Positions 34,223 through 43,337 of a stretch of DNA of 64,000 nucleotides are shown here, one piece after another. Numbering within the stretch: the first letter of the stretch is position 1; the number at the start of each line of letters is the position of its first letter. Made by a program: the position numbers and the translations under genes. The DNA comes from Sphingomonas sp. 32-62-10 (GTDB taxonomy: Bacteria; Pseudomonadota; Alphaproteobacteria; Sphingomonadales; Sphingomonadaceae). The DNA lies in contig NCEE01000006.1 in NCBI GenBank assembly GCA_002280555.1, positions 26,753 through 90,752 on the forward strand. Direction: 5' to 3'. The notes below the pieces were generated by a model that searched no databases, was not told the DNA's origin, and saw only the letters and a list, made by a program, of their open reading frames with translations.

Positions 34223-34301
34223 GCGTTTTTTCCATATAGGTAATAACTTTTATCACTTTTGAACCAATTCCGCCGGGTCTGGCGGCTGACGGGAATAAGC
34301 A

Positions 34302-36968
34302 ATGAGCAAGTATGTGTACCGCTTCGGCGGCGGGGTTTCGGATGGCGCGGGCCTCAGCAAGGAATTGCTGGGTGGCAAGGGCGCGAATCTCGATGGCATG
34401 GCCTCGATCGGGCTGCCGGTGCCCCCCGGCTTCACGATCAGCACCGAAATGTGCACGCGCTATCTGGATGAAGGGCAATCCTTCCCGGATAGCCTGCGCG
34501 CCGAAGTCGCAACTGGCCTCGCGCATATCGAGGGCGTGACGGGCAAGAAATTCGGCGATCCTGCCAACCCGCTGCTCGTCTCGGTCCGCTCCGGCGCGCG
34601 TGTCTCGATGCCGGGCATGATGGATACCGTGCTCAACCTGGGGCTCAACGACGCGACGGTCGAAGGACTGGCGAGCGTCAGCGAAGACCCGCGCTTTGCG
34701 TGGGACAGCTATCGCCGCTTCATCCAGATGTATTCGGATGTGGTGCTCGAGCTGGAACATGGCGCGTTCGAGGAAGCGCTGGAGGTGGCCAAGGAAGATA
34801 ATGGCTATTTTCTTGATACCGAGATGACCTCCGATGACTGGCGCGGACTGGTGGCGGAATACAAGGCGATCGTCGCGCGGCTATGGGGCAAGCCCTTCCC
34901 GCAGGATGTGCACGATCAGCTTTGGGGAGCGGTCGGCGCAGTGTTCGGCTCCTGGCAGTCCGATCGCGCCAAGGTCTATCGCCGCCTGAACGCGATCCCC
35001 GGTGACTGGGGAACCGCGGTCAATGTGCAGGCGATGGTGTTCGGCAACATGGGCGAAACCAGCGCGACCGGCGTCGCCTTTACGCGCGATCCCGCCAAGG
35101 GCGACCGGGCCTATTATGGCGAGTTCCTGATCAACGCGCAGGGCGAGGACGTCGTCGCCGGTATCCGCACCCCGCAATATCTGACCCGCGCCGCGCGTGA
35201 GGCCGCAGGCGCCAAGCCGCTCAGCATGGAAGAAGCGATGCCGGAGACCTATGCCGAGCTCGCCAAGGTGTTCGATCTGCTTGAGACGCATTACCGCGAC
35301 ATGCAGGACATCGAGTTCACCGTCGAACGCGGCAAGCTCTGGATGCTCCAGACGCGCGCCGGCAAGCGCACCGCGTCTGCCGCGCTGAAGATCGCGGTCG
35401 ATATGGCGAATGAAGGCCTGATCACCGAGGAGGAAGCCGTTGCGCGTGTCGATCCGTCGGCGCTCGATCAGTTACTGCACCCGACGCTTGATCCGACAGC
35501 GGTGCGCGATGTGCTGACGCGCGGGCTGCCCGCCAGCCCGGGGGCGGCGTGCGGCGCAGCGGTGTTCGACAGCGAAACCGCGCAGAACCGCGCCGAGCTG
35601 GGCGAGCCGGTGATCCTGGTGCGCACCGAAACATCGCCCGAGGACATTCACGGGATGCACGCAGCGCGCGGCATTTTGACGGCACGCGGCGGGATGACCA
35701 GCCACGCCGCCGTCGTTGCGCGCGGCATGGGGCGGCCCTGCGTCTCGGGTGCGGGCACCGTCTCTATCGACGCCAAGGCGCGGATGATGCGCGTCGCGGG
35801 CCGCGAAGTCCGCGAGGGGGAGATCATCACGATCGATGGCACCACCGGCGAAGTGATGCTGGGCGAAGTGCCAACCGTGCAGCCCGAACTTGCGGGTGAT
35901 TTCGGCGTGCTGATGGGCTGGGCAGACAAGGTCCGCCGCCTGAAAGTGCGCGCCAATGCGGAGACCCCGCTCGATTGCCGCACCGCGCGTGATTTCGGCG
36001 CGGAAGGGGTGGGGCTGTGCCGCACCGAACATATGTTCTTCGATGCCAAACGGATCACGCTCGTCCGTCAGATGATCCTGGCCGACAGCGAGGCAGGTCG
36101 CCGCGCGGCGCTGGAGAAACTGCTCCCCGAACAGCGCGCTGACTTCACCCAGATTTTTGAGGTGATGGCGGGCCTGCCAGTCACGATCCGGCTGCTCGAT
36201 CCGCCGCTGCACGAATTCCTGCCGCATGAGGAAAGCGAATTCGCCGATGTGGCGGAAGCGACCGGCATCGGCGTCGAGGCGCTACGGCGTCGCGCGGGCG
36301 AGCTGCATGAATTCAACCCGATGCTCGGCCATCGCGGGTGTCGGTTGGGCGTCACCTATCCCGAAATCTACGAAATGCAGGCCCGCGCGATCTTCGAGGC
36401 GGCATGTGATGTCGCGGAAAAATCGGGCGCGGCGCCGATCCCCGAGGTGATGATCCCGCTGGTCGCCACCCGCAAGGAACTCGAGCTGATGAAGGCCGTG
36501 GTCGATGCGCAGGCCAAGGCGGTGTTCGCCGAAAAGGGGCGCGTGCTCGACTATCTGGTCGGCACGATGATCGAGCTGCCCCGCGCCGCATTGATGGCCG
36601 CCCAGATTGCCGAGGTCGGCGAATTCTTCTCGTTCGGTACCAATGATTTGACCCAGACCGCGCTTGGCGTGAGCCGCGACGATGCTGGTCGCTTCCTGAC
36701 GACTTATGTCGACAAGGGCATTTACGCGACCGATCCGTTCGTCAGCCTCGACATCGAAGGGGTGGGCGAACTGATCCAGATCGCGGTTGAGCGCGGCCGC
36801 CGCACCCGGCCCGACATCAAGCTCGGCATTTGCGGCGAACATGGCGGCGACCCGGCCAGTATCGCGTTTTGCGAGACGACGGGCCTCGATTACGTCTCCG
36901 CGTCGCCCTACCGCGTTCCCATTGCAAGACTCGCCGCGGCACAGGCGGCGTTGAAAAATCGCGCGTAA
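34302..36968 (+). CDS. ppdK: Pyruvate, phosphate dikinase
   Basis: Interconverts pyruvate and phosphoenolpyruvate using ATP and phosphate. 888 residues, the standard length. The N-terminal ATP-grasp region begins GGVSDGAGLSKELLGGKGANL and has VSMPGMMDTVLNLGLND. The swivelling phosphohistidine domain has GGMTSHAAVVARGMGRP (His about 467). The C-terminal TIM barrel has GVGLCRTEHMFF, SFGTNDLTQTALG and ICGEHGGDP with the catalytic Cys. ATG 34302 follows GGGAA. It is transcribed alone; the regulatory-protein gene is not adjacent. Confidence 0.97.
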   Translation: MSKYVYRFGGGVSDGAGLSKELLGGKGANLDGMASIGLPVPPGFTISTEMCTRYLDEGQSFPDSLRAEVATGLAHIEGVTGKKFGDPANPLLVSVRSGARVSMPGMMDTVLNLGLNDATVEGLASVSEDPRFAWDSYRRFIQMYSDVVLELEHGAFEEALEVAKEDNGYFLDTEMTSDDWRGLVAEYKAIVARLWGKPFPQDVHDQLWGAVGAVFGSWQSDRAKVYRRLNAIPGDWGTAVNVQAMVFGNMGETSATGVAFTRDPAKGDRAYYGEFLINAQGEDVVAGIRTPQYLTRAAREAAGAKPLSMEEAMPETYAELAKVFDLLETHYRDMQDIEFTVERGKLWMLQTRAGKRTASAALKIAVDMANEGLITEEEAVARVDPSALDQLLHPTLDPTAVRDVLTRGLPASPGAACGAAVFDSETAQNRAELGEPVILVRTETSPEDIHGMHAARGILTARGGMTSHAAVVARGMGRPCVSGAGTVSIDAKARMMRVAGREVREGEIITIDGTTGEVMLGEVPTVQPELAGDFGVLMGWADKVRRLKVRANAETPLDCRTARDFGAEGVGLCRTEHMFFDAKRITLVRQMILADSEAGRRAALEKLLPEQRADFTQIFEVMAGLPVTIRLLDPPLHEFLPHEESEFADVAEATGIGVEALRRRAGELHEFNPMLGHRGCRLGVTYPEIYEMQARAIFEAACDVAEKSGAAPIPEVMIPLVATRKELELMKAVVDAQAKAVFAEKGRVLDYLVGTMIELPRAALMAAQIAEVGEFFSFGTNDLTQTALGVSRDDAGRFLTTYVDKGIYATDPFVSLDIEGVGELIQIAVERGRRTRPDIKLGICGEHGGDPASIAFCETTGLDYVSASPYRVPIARLAAAQAALKNRA

Positions 36969-37015
36969 TCGGCGATTCTTGTTCATGGTAGAACAGTTGG
37001 ATTGATCTTGCTCAC

Positions 37016-37093
37016 ACCCGTTCGGGCTGAGCGAAGTCGAAGCCCAGGCGCAACGCGTGCCCTTCGACTTCGCTCAGGGCGAACGGATGTGGG
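37016..37093. repeat. Family A intergenic inverted repeat
   Basis: CCCGTTCGGGCTGAGCGAAG at the left and CTTCGCTCAGGGCGAACGG at the right, forming a stem of more than 25 bp with few mismatches. Lies between ppdK and the DUF1214 gene. Confidence 0.8.
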
Positions 37094-37141
37094 ATGGCTA
37101 GCGGTAGATCAACGGCAATTTGAGGGATCGGGGTTGGCGGA

Positions 37142-37717
37142 ATGAAGAACTGGGCGCGCCTACTTATTGGCGGCGTTGCGGGGGTGTTGATCGGCAGCGG
37201 GGCGGCGATCTGGACCGTGCGCGCCGGATCGCTCGGTGCGCAGAACGCGATCGGACCGTGGTATACCGGGCGCGATTTCGGTAGCGAGGCGGCGAGCGGT
37301 TATACCCGGGCGGTCGTCGCGCTGCGCGGACTGCTCGCGCTCCCGGCGAGCGAGGCGCGGTACTACACCGCCGCGACCGATGATGCCGGCCAGCCGCTGA
37401 CGGGCAACTGCACCTACACACTGACGGGCGGCGCACTGCCCGCGAAATGGTGGAGCGTCACGCTGTATGACCGCGCGGGCTATCTCGTGCCCAACCCGGC
37501 GGAGATCTATTCGGTCGGCAGCGCCAGCCTCAGCCCGGCCGAAGCCGCCCGCTGGGCGGTGACGATCGCGCCGACAAAACAACCGGGCAGGTGGCTGCCC
37601 ACGGGTAACCCCGCGCCTTTCGAGTTGACAATGCGCGCCTATCTGCCCGCTGACCGCGGCAAGGGCGATTTCACCCGCGCGCAACTGCCGCAGATCAAGC
37701 GGGAGCGCTGCGCATGA
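37142..37717 (+). CDS. DUF1214 domain-containing protein
   Basis: 191 residues: an N-terminal membrane anchor or signal (about 6-28) and then a DUF1214 beta domain with YYTAATDDAGQPLTGNCTYTLTGGALPAKWWSVTLYDRAGYLVPNP. In many bacteria DUF1214 and DUF1254 are one protein; here they are two adjacent genes. The start ATG 37142 overlaps nothing; its stop overlaps the next ATG (ATGA). Function unknown, probably periplasmic. Confidence 0.85.
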   Translation: MKNWARLLIGGVAGVLIGSGAAIWTVRAGSLGAQNAIGPWYTGRDFGSEAASGYTRAVVALRGLLALPASEARYYTAATDDAGQPLTGNCTYTLTGGALPAKWWSVTLYDRAGYLVPNPAEIYSVGSASLSPAEAARWAVTIAPTKQPGRWLPTGNPAPFELTMRAYLPADRGKGDFTRAQLPQIKRERCA

Positions 37718-38238
37718 TCCGCCATTGGCTTGCTCCGTTGCTGTTCGGCATCTTCTGCGGCCTGCTCGCCTGGCATGGCACAATCGCGGCAATGCCGCGC
37801 GCGCTGATGGCCTTGGCGGTCCGGCGCGTGGCGAGTGCGGGCGGAATCAACCGGATGACGCACGCGCCGGTCGTCACCGCCAAGTCACGCGCCATCGTGC
37901 GGCCCAGCCCCGATCTGCTTTATTCGAGCTGCCCCTATGATGTCGGCGTTGGCCCGGTGCTGATCGATGTGCTGCCGATCGACGCGCCTTACTGGTCGCT
38001 ATCGGTGTTCGATACGCTCACCAACACCGCCTTTGTCCGCAACAATATGCAGGCAGCGGGCGAGCCACTGCACATCGCGTTGATCCGCAAGGGGCAGGTG
38101 GCACCGAAAGGCTATTACCCCGTCATGCCAGCGGGAACGCGCGGCGTTGCGCTGGTCCGCGTGCTGATCGATCGCAATGCACCGATCGGTGCGATTGAAC
38201 GGGCGCGGCGGCAATCGCGCTGTAGGGTGGCGAATTAA
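37714..38238 (+). CDS. DUF1254 domain-containing protein
   Basis: 174 residues: an N-terminal hydrophobic segment and the DUF1254 core, SPDLLYSSCPYDVGVGPVLIDVLPIDAPYWSLSVFDTLTNTAFVRNN. It is shorter than stand-alone DUF1254 proteins and is translationally coupled to the DUF1214 gene, so the two products probably act as a complex. Confidence 0.85.
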   Translation: MIRHWLAPLLFGIFCGLLAWHGTIAAMPRALMALAVRRVASAGGINRMTHAPVVTAKSRAIVRPSPDLLYSSCPYDVGVGPVLIDVLPIDAPYWSLSVFDTLTNTAFVRNNMQAAGEPLHIALIRKGQVAPKGYYPVMPAGTRGVALVRVLIDRNAPIGAIERARRQSRCRVAN

Positions 38239-38242
38239 CGCC

Positions 38243-39163
38243 TTAAGCGTGCACCAGTTGCGGCTCGATCAGCCCGTCTTCGCCTGATCCGATCAGCGCT
38301 GCCTGCAGCCGCCATTGCTGGTTGGCGATCTGGCCGGGCGGCAGGTTGAGCTGGATCTCGATCGCCTTTTCATCCTCGGCGCTCAGCCGCTCGATATCTT
38401 CGACCTGGCGAACGCCGAGCGAGGCGAGCCCTGCGGCCAGCGTATCGTCGATTCCGCGAATCCGCGTCAGCCCGGTCAGTTCGGCATCAAGCGGGATGTG
38501 GATCTCTTCCGCATGGGCATCAGCCGTTTCGATCGGCGCTTCCTCGGCGGTCGGATGGACGTCATCAGCGTTTGCCACGACAACTGATCCATCGTCGGTG
38601 GCGGCGATGGGGGGCCGTTTCGCAGCAGGATCAACATCTGTCTTAATATGGGGCAGAATATTGGGATGAGTCAGCGCGGCAGCGGCCACGGGTGTCGCTG
38701 CAGCGGCCGCGATTGTGGCAGAGGCCGGCTCGGCGACATGCGGCTCGACGGCAGGCGATTCGGCGGCTGACACAGGTTCGATCACCGGTTCGGCCGCGGT
38801 TTCGGAGGTGGCATCTGGTAAGGCTGGTGCCGGTGTCTCGGCGACAGGCTCGGGCGCAGCGGTTTGCGCGACGGGTGCAACTGGCGGCAGCGGGGAGGGC
38901 GATGCCAATGCCGCAACATCACTACGTAGCCGCACAACTTCTTGCGATAGCGCACTTTTCTGAGCTTCTAGTTCGGTAATGCGGCGCGTCTTCTCGATGT
39001 TGAGCCGATCGGTTTCGTCGCGATACTGGGCATAAAAACGCCGCTCATCATGGAAGCGACGACGCCATTTGCCCTCAAAAGTCGAGCTGAAATAGCCGAA
39101 CAGCCACCCGATCAGGATCAGGCCGCCCCACACGGCATATTCAAGTGGCGATTGCGGTAACAT
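38243..39163 (-). CDS. Membrane-anchored coiled-coil protein with a C-terminal helix-hairpin-helix-like domain
   Basis: 306 residues from ATG 39163. One membrane segment (AVWGGLILIGWLFGYFSS, about 9-26), a charged coiled coil (RRFYAQYRDETDRLNIEKTRRITELEAQKSALSQEVVRLRSDV), a long Pro/Ala/Glu-rich linker of about 120 residues, and a compact C-terminal domain LTRIRGIDDTLAAGLASLGVRQVEDIERLSAEDEKAIEIQL. That last domain looks like the helix-hairpin-helix-type fold used in ribosomal L21-associated and polymerase-like proteins. Start uncertain (ATG 39181 also possible). Function unknown. Confidence 0.65.
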   Translation of the reverse strand: MLPQSPLEYAVWGGLILIGWLFGYFSSTFEGKWRRRFHDERRFYAQYRDETDRLNIEKTRRITELEAQKSALSQEVVRLRSDVAALASPSPLPPVAPVAQTAAPEPVAETPAPALPDATSETAAEPVIEPVSAAESPAVEPHVAEPASATIAAAAATPVAAAALTHPNILPHIKTDVDPAAKRPPIAATDDGSVVVANADDVHPTAEEAPIETADAHAEEIHIPLDAELTGLTRIRGIDDTLAAGLASLGVRQVEDIERLSAEDEKAIEIQLNLPPGQIANQQWRLQAALIGSGEDGLIEPQLVHA

Positions 39164-39262
39164 GGCTTGGCCCCACGACATTTTTGTCGGGCGCCAGTGT
39201 GCCGTGTGCCACGGGTTCAATCAAGCGCCAGCGTTCGCCCCGGTGTTCGCTGATTACCCCGA

Positions 39263-40270
39263 TTAAATGCCACCGGAGAAAGCGTCAGAGATCGAACAGG
39301 CCGCCGGGCCGAGGATGACCACGAACAGCGTCGGCAGGATGAACAGGATCAGCGGGATCGTCATGATCGCGGGCAGGCGCGCTGCCTTTTCCTCGGCGCG
39401 CATCATGCGTTCGTTGCGGAACTCGGCTGAAAGCACGCGCAATGCCGATGCCAGCGGGGTCCCGTATTTCTCGGTCTGGATCATCGTGGTCACAACGCCC
39501 TTCACCGCATCAAGCTTCACGCGCATCGCCAGATTTTCGAAGGCCTGGCGCCGTTCGGACAGGAAGCCAAGCTCGATCGCGGTCAGCGTGAACTCATCGC
39601 CAAGTTCGGGATAGGCACGGCCCAGTTCGCGCGCCACTCGCTGGAAGGCGGCATCCACGGTCAATCCGGCTTCGGCGCAGATCACCAGCAGATCGAGCGC
39701 ATCGGGAAGGCCCTTGCGGATACCGTCAGAACGCTTGCTGATCTTGTTGTCGAGATACAGATCGGGGGCCTTGTACGACAGCAGAAAGCTCACCGCGACC
39801 AGGCCGTAAGCCTTGAGCGGTGACCAATCTGAAAACATATCAGTGCCATAGACCAGGTACAGCATCATGCCGCCAATCACGACCGGCATCACCATCCGCG
39901 CAAAGATGACCGCGACGGCATATTCCTTTGATCGGATACCGGCCTGCATCAGCTTGACCTGTGCGGTCTTGACCTGGCTGTCTTGCAGCACCTTCAGCGA
40001 TTGCAGGAAATCCCTGATCCGGTCGGTCGTCAGGTTTTGTTTGACGAGCTTGGCGCGGCGTTTGGCGGTCGACGCGGTAATCCCGGCCTTTAGCTGTTCG
40101 CGGCGATCGTTCAGTGCCTTGACGCGTTTCGCCATCGGGTCGTTTACCGTCGTGACGGCATAGATCGCGACGAGCACCATGAACGCGCATACCCCAGCCA
40201 GCAGCGTCGCGACGCTGATGACATCGACGCCGAGGATCGTCGGACCGGCACTGGCACCCTGGAATTGCAC
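39263..40270 (-). CDS. tadC: Tad pilus inner-membrane platform protein TadC
   Basis: Type II secretion F-domain membrane protein that forms the platform of the tight-adherence (Flp) pilus machine. 335 residues, GTG start at 40270. Hydrophobic segments lie near residues 15-40, 112-165 and at the C-terminus (IMTIPLILFILPTLFVVIL). The T2SSF core is LPDALDLLVICAEAGLTVDAAF with a second GTPLASALRVL. Last gene of the cpaABCDE-tadBC run. Confidence 0.92.
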   Translation of the reverse strand: MQFQGASAGPTILGVDVISVATLLAGVCAFMVLVAIYAVTTVNDPMAKRVKALNDRREQLKAGITASTAKRRAKLVKQNLTTDRIRDFLQSLKVLQDSQVKTAQVKLMQAGIRSKEYAVAVIFARMVMPVVIGGMMLYLVYGTDMFSDWSPLKAYGLVAVSFLLSYKAPDLYLDNKISKRSDGIRKGLPDALDLLVICAEAGLTVDAAFQRVARELGRAYPELGDEFTLTAIELGFLSERRQAFENLAMRVKLDAVKGVVTTMIQTEKYGTPLASALRVLSAEFRNERMMRAEEKAARLPAIMTIPLILFILPTLFVVILGPAACSISDAFSGGI

Positions 40271-40285
40271 GCTGTTTTCCCGTCG

Positions 40286-41260
40286 CTAAATTTCGAAGTT
40301 GACCATTTTGCTCATTATGAACACGCCGATACCCATCCACAGCAGGCCGCCACCGCCCGCAACCATCAGCCGCTGGTCGATGAAAAAGCCCTGCATGTAT
40401 GACCCATTGATCATCCAGATCATGCCGAACACGATGAACGGCAGTGATCCGACGATATAGGCGGAAGCCTTGGATTCAGATGACATCGCCTTGATTTTCA
40501 GCTTCATCTGGCCGCGCATGCGCAGCACTGTCGCCAGGTTGGCAAGGGTTTCGGCCAGGTTGCCGCCGGTCTCGCGCTGGATGGCGATGGTGATGACGAA
40601 GAACTGGAATTCGGGCGTGCCGAGCCGGTCGGCGGTTTCCTGCAGTGCCACATCCATCGTTCGGCCGATTTTCATTTTGTCGGTGATCGATCGGAATTCG
40701 ACGCCGACGGGGCCGTCAATCTCCGCCCCGACTACGCCCATCGTCTCACCAATCGGCAAGCCAGACCGCAGGCCGCGAACGAGCAATTCGATCGCGTCCG
40801 GGAATTTGGCGGTGAACTGGGCGATGCGGCGCTTGATGAAGAACCCGACCACCATATGCGGCAGCCCGGCACCAATGATGATCCCCACCATCATTGCCAG
40901 CAGGATCGGCAAACCCTGAAAGATCAGCAGTGCGGACATGACGACAAAAATGCCCAGCGTCGCACTGACATACTGGCCGAGCGTCCATGGCTTGCCCGTC
41001 ATCGAAAGCCGCTTTTTCAGCAGAGCGGGATTTGGCAGCAGGCGCATCGCGGCTGCATCCATGCGGCTGTTACGGCTTTGCGTGATTCGGCGCAGATGCG
41101 CCTCGGCAACCGCCCCCGACGATCCATTGTGCCGGTTGGTGAGCGAGCGCAGGCGGCGGACCTTGGCGCGATCAGGCGATGGCCCGGAAAAAGCGAACGC
41201 AATGAGCCCCAGCACGACCAGCGCGCCGAGGCACATCATCATGAGGGGCATCAAATCCAT
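40286..41260 (-). CDS. tadB: Tad pilus inner-membrane platform protein TadB
   Basis: Partner of TadC in the pilus export platform. 324 residues. Membrane segments lie near residues 5-25, 96-145 and at the C-terminus. The F-domain has FPDAIELLVRGLRSGLPIGETMGVV and ETGGNLAETLANLATVLRMRGQMKLKIKAMSSESKASAY. Its ATG is 51 bp after the cpaE stop; the ATPase gene cpaF that normally lies here is absent, and a hairpin occupies the gap. Confidence 0.92.
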   Translation of the reverse strand: MDLMPLMMMCLGALVVLGLIAFAFSGPSPDRAKVRRLRSLTNRHNGSSGAVAEAHLRRITQSRNSRMDAAAMRLLPNPALLKKRLSMTGKPWTLGQYVSATLGIFVVMSALLIFQGLPILLAMMVGIIIGAGLPHMVVGFFIKRRIAQFTAKFPDAIELLVRGLRSGLPIGETMGVVGAEIDGPVGVEFRSITDKMKIGRTMDVALQETADRLGTPEFQFFVITIAIQRETGGNLAETLANLATVLRMRGQMKLKIKAMSSESKASAYIVGSLPFIVFGMIWMINGSYMQGFFIDQRLMVAGGGGLLWMGIGVFIMSKMVNFEI

Positions 41261-41269
41261 TCACCGTGC

Positions 41270-41303
41270 CTTTATCAAACCCCGCTAAATGCCTTGCGCG
41301 GGG
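41270..41303 (-). terminator. Weak terminator-like hairpin in the cpaE-tadB gap
   Basis: On the minus strand a perfect 6-bp stem CCCCGC / GCGGGG with a 12-base loop is followed by TTTGATAAA. It sits where cpaF would be expected. Whether it ends or merely reduces transcription into tadBC is unknown. Confidence 0.4.
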
Positions 41304-41311
41304 TATTTCGT

Positions 41312-42616
41312 TCAGCTCGCCTTGGCGGCGCGTTTCGGAATCAGACCCTTCAAATTACCGAATTTGCCCATCAGCGAGCTGCCGGCGGATTGTGGCTTTG
41401 CACTTTTGCCGCCCTTGGCCGACACATCATCCGCCGATCCATCGGCGGCGATCAGCAGGCGCTTGCCCAGATCGGCAATCGGGGAGATCGCCTTTGATGA
41501 CTTGCCAACTTCGACCAGCGCCTTGCCCAGTTTGGCGGCTTGTGCGGCTGTTTTCTGATCGAACCCGATAACGAAATCGATCTTGCGCTCAATCGATCCC
41601 TCGAAGTCTTTGCGGCTGATCTCTAGCTGGCCGTTCTGGTGCACCTTGTTGGCGACAACGAACACCTGAGTCTGTGGCGCGTTCGATTTCAGCCACGACA
41701 GGATACGGATCGAATCGCGCGCCGCCGCCAGGGTTAGTTCGGTCACCACTACCGCCAGCTGTACATCGCTGATCAGGTGCGGGTGATTGACCAGCATCGC
41801 GCGCGGCAGATCGGTGATCGTGCATTCGAACGCCGCCCGCATTTCTTCCTGCAACTGATAGAAGGCAGAACCGTCGCTCATGATCGGTGCGTTGATTGGC
41901 GCTTCGGCGGACAGAATGGCGAGCTTTTCGCTGGCGCGCACCATGGCGCGTTCGATGAACAGCCCATCGATACGGCTGGGGTTTTCGATCGCATCGGTCA
42001 GCCCGCGACCAGGTTCCAGATCGAGCGCGAGCGCGCCGGTGCCGAAATGGACGTCGAGATCGAGCAGCGCGGTCGTGCGGCTTTCCTTTTCGCTGATCCA
42101 CCAGGCAAGCGATGTCGCGATCGATGATGCACCGACGCCACCACGCGTGCCGATTACCGCTGCCGAGCAGTGCGGGCGTTCCAGCGAGGCGTCGGTGACC
42201 TTGGGTGCGTTCAACAATGCCTGTGCGGTTGCAAAGGCATCGCGGAGCATATCGGGGTTTAGCGGTTTCAGCAGATAATCCTGGATGCCGCTGGCCACGA
42301 GATCGCGGTACAACCGCACATCGTTGACCTGCCCGGCCGCGATCACGACCGTGCCGGGTTCGCAGACTTCGGCGAGCGCGTTGATGTCGTTCAGCGGATC
42401 ACCGCTTTCCGAAAGATCGACAAACAGGATGTGCGGGCTGGCCGATACCGACAATGTCTGCACGGCATTGCGCAGGCCGCCTTTGTTGACCTTTTCCGGC
42501 GCCCAGCCGAGCTCGACGGCAATCGGGCGGAGCGATTCCGCTGTGGTTTCATCGCAGACGAACGCGACAAAGGGTTCACGCGTGCCCGAACGGCCGGGAT
42601 TAAATGGTGCGTTCAT
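41312..42616 (-). CDS. cpaE: Pilus assembly protein CpaE (TadZ-like)
   Basis: Localises the Tad machine at the pole in related bacteria. 434 residues: an N-terminal response-regulator-like domain (about 15-135) without a full phosphorylation site, then a MinD/ParA-type ATPase with the deviant Walker A GTRGGVGASSIATSL (about 156-170) and LLDLDVHFGTGALALDLEPGRGL. The C-terminal tail is basic (LKGLIPKRAAKAS). Its ATG overlaps the cpaD stop (TAATG). Confidence 0.93.
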   Translation of the reverse strand: MNAPFNPGRSGTREPFVAFVCDETTAESLRPIAVELGWAPEKVNKGGLRNAVQTLSVSASPHILFVDLSESGDPLNDINALAEVCEPGTVVIAAGQVNDVRLYRDLVASGIQDYLLKPLNPDMLRDAFATAQALLNAPKVTDASLERPHCSAAVIGTRGGVGASSIATSLAWWISEKESRTTALLDLDVHFGTGALALDLEPGRGLTDAIENPSRIDGLFIERAMVRASEKLAILSAEAPINAPIMSDGSAFYQLQEEMRAAFECTITDLPRAMLVNHPHLISDVQLAVVVTELTLAAARDSIRILSWLKSNAPQTQVFVVANKVHQNGQLEISRKDFEGSIERKIDFVIGFDQKTAAQAAKLGKALVEVGKSSKAISPIADLGKRLLIAADGSADDVSAKGGKSAKPQSAGSSLMGKFGNLKGLIPKRAAKAS

Positions 42617-43311
42617 TAGCTGTCCCCCCCACCCGACGAACCACCGCTGGAGCCGCTGCTACCGCTGGCACCGCCGCTTGCGCCGGCGGCGCCGCTGGTC
42701 GCGCCGGTGCCACCCGATCCGGTGCCCTTACGGAGTTGCTGAATGGCGCGCGTGCCCGTTGCCGGATCAGACGTTGCCGATCCGGTTTGCCCGCGCACAA
42801 GATCTTCGGGCTGGGCGATCATCGCCGCCAGGTTCGAATTGACCGCACAGCCATGGTTGGACGAGGTATGGGCGTTGAAATTGCCGTTGCCGGTATCGCG
42901 ATTGTTGGGGCAGCTCGGCACCGATGCCGTGGTGCGGCTGACAATCACGCGGACCGTGCCCGGGTTGGGTTGGGTTGCCGAAACGGGCACCGCATCGCCC
43001 AGGAACAGGCCATAACGCGCAATCGCCGCGCCAACATCTGCCCGCGCCGCGCTGTTGGCACCGGTGGGATCATCAAGCGCAACGCGGTCGCCGTAACCGA
43101 GCCGCAGCGACGCCAGCCAGCCCGCGAGCCGCTGAACCTCACCCGCCGAGGGCCGACCATTATCGGTGTTCATGTCAAAGATGTAATCGGTACGGCTGAC
43201 GACCGGCTGATGGACCGATTCGAGTCCGCGATTTTCCGCCGTCGACCCCGCACAGCCTGCCAGAAGCAGGGCCGGTGCGGCGATGGCGATAATCGTTAGG
43301 CGCTTGAGCAT
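42616..43311 (-). CDS. cpaD: Pilus assembly lipoprotein CpaD
   Basis: Periplasmic/outer-membrane lipoprotein of the Tad system. 231 residues from ATG 43311, which has GGGAGAG upstream and opens a lipoprotein signal (LKRLTIIAIAAPALLLAGC). CpaD features include HTSSNHGCAVNSNLAAMIAQPEDLVRGQ and the TRAIQQLRKG-like segment. The last 40 residues are a Gly/Ser/Ala-rich tail. Confidence 0.92.
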   Translation of the reverse strand: MLKRLTIIAIAAPALLLAGCAGSTAENRGLESVHQPVVSRTDYIFDMNTDNGRPSAGEVQRLAGWLASLRLGYGDRVALDDPTGANSAARADVGAAIARYGLFLGDAVPVSATQPNPGTVRVIVSRTTASVPSCPNNRDTGNGNFNAHTSSNHGCAVNSNLAAMIAQPEDLVRGQTGSATSDPATGTRAIQQLRKGTGSGGTGATSGAAGASGGASGSSGSSGGSSGGGDS

Positions 43312-43337
43312 GACACTCTCCCTGCGGCGATGCGCGA

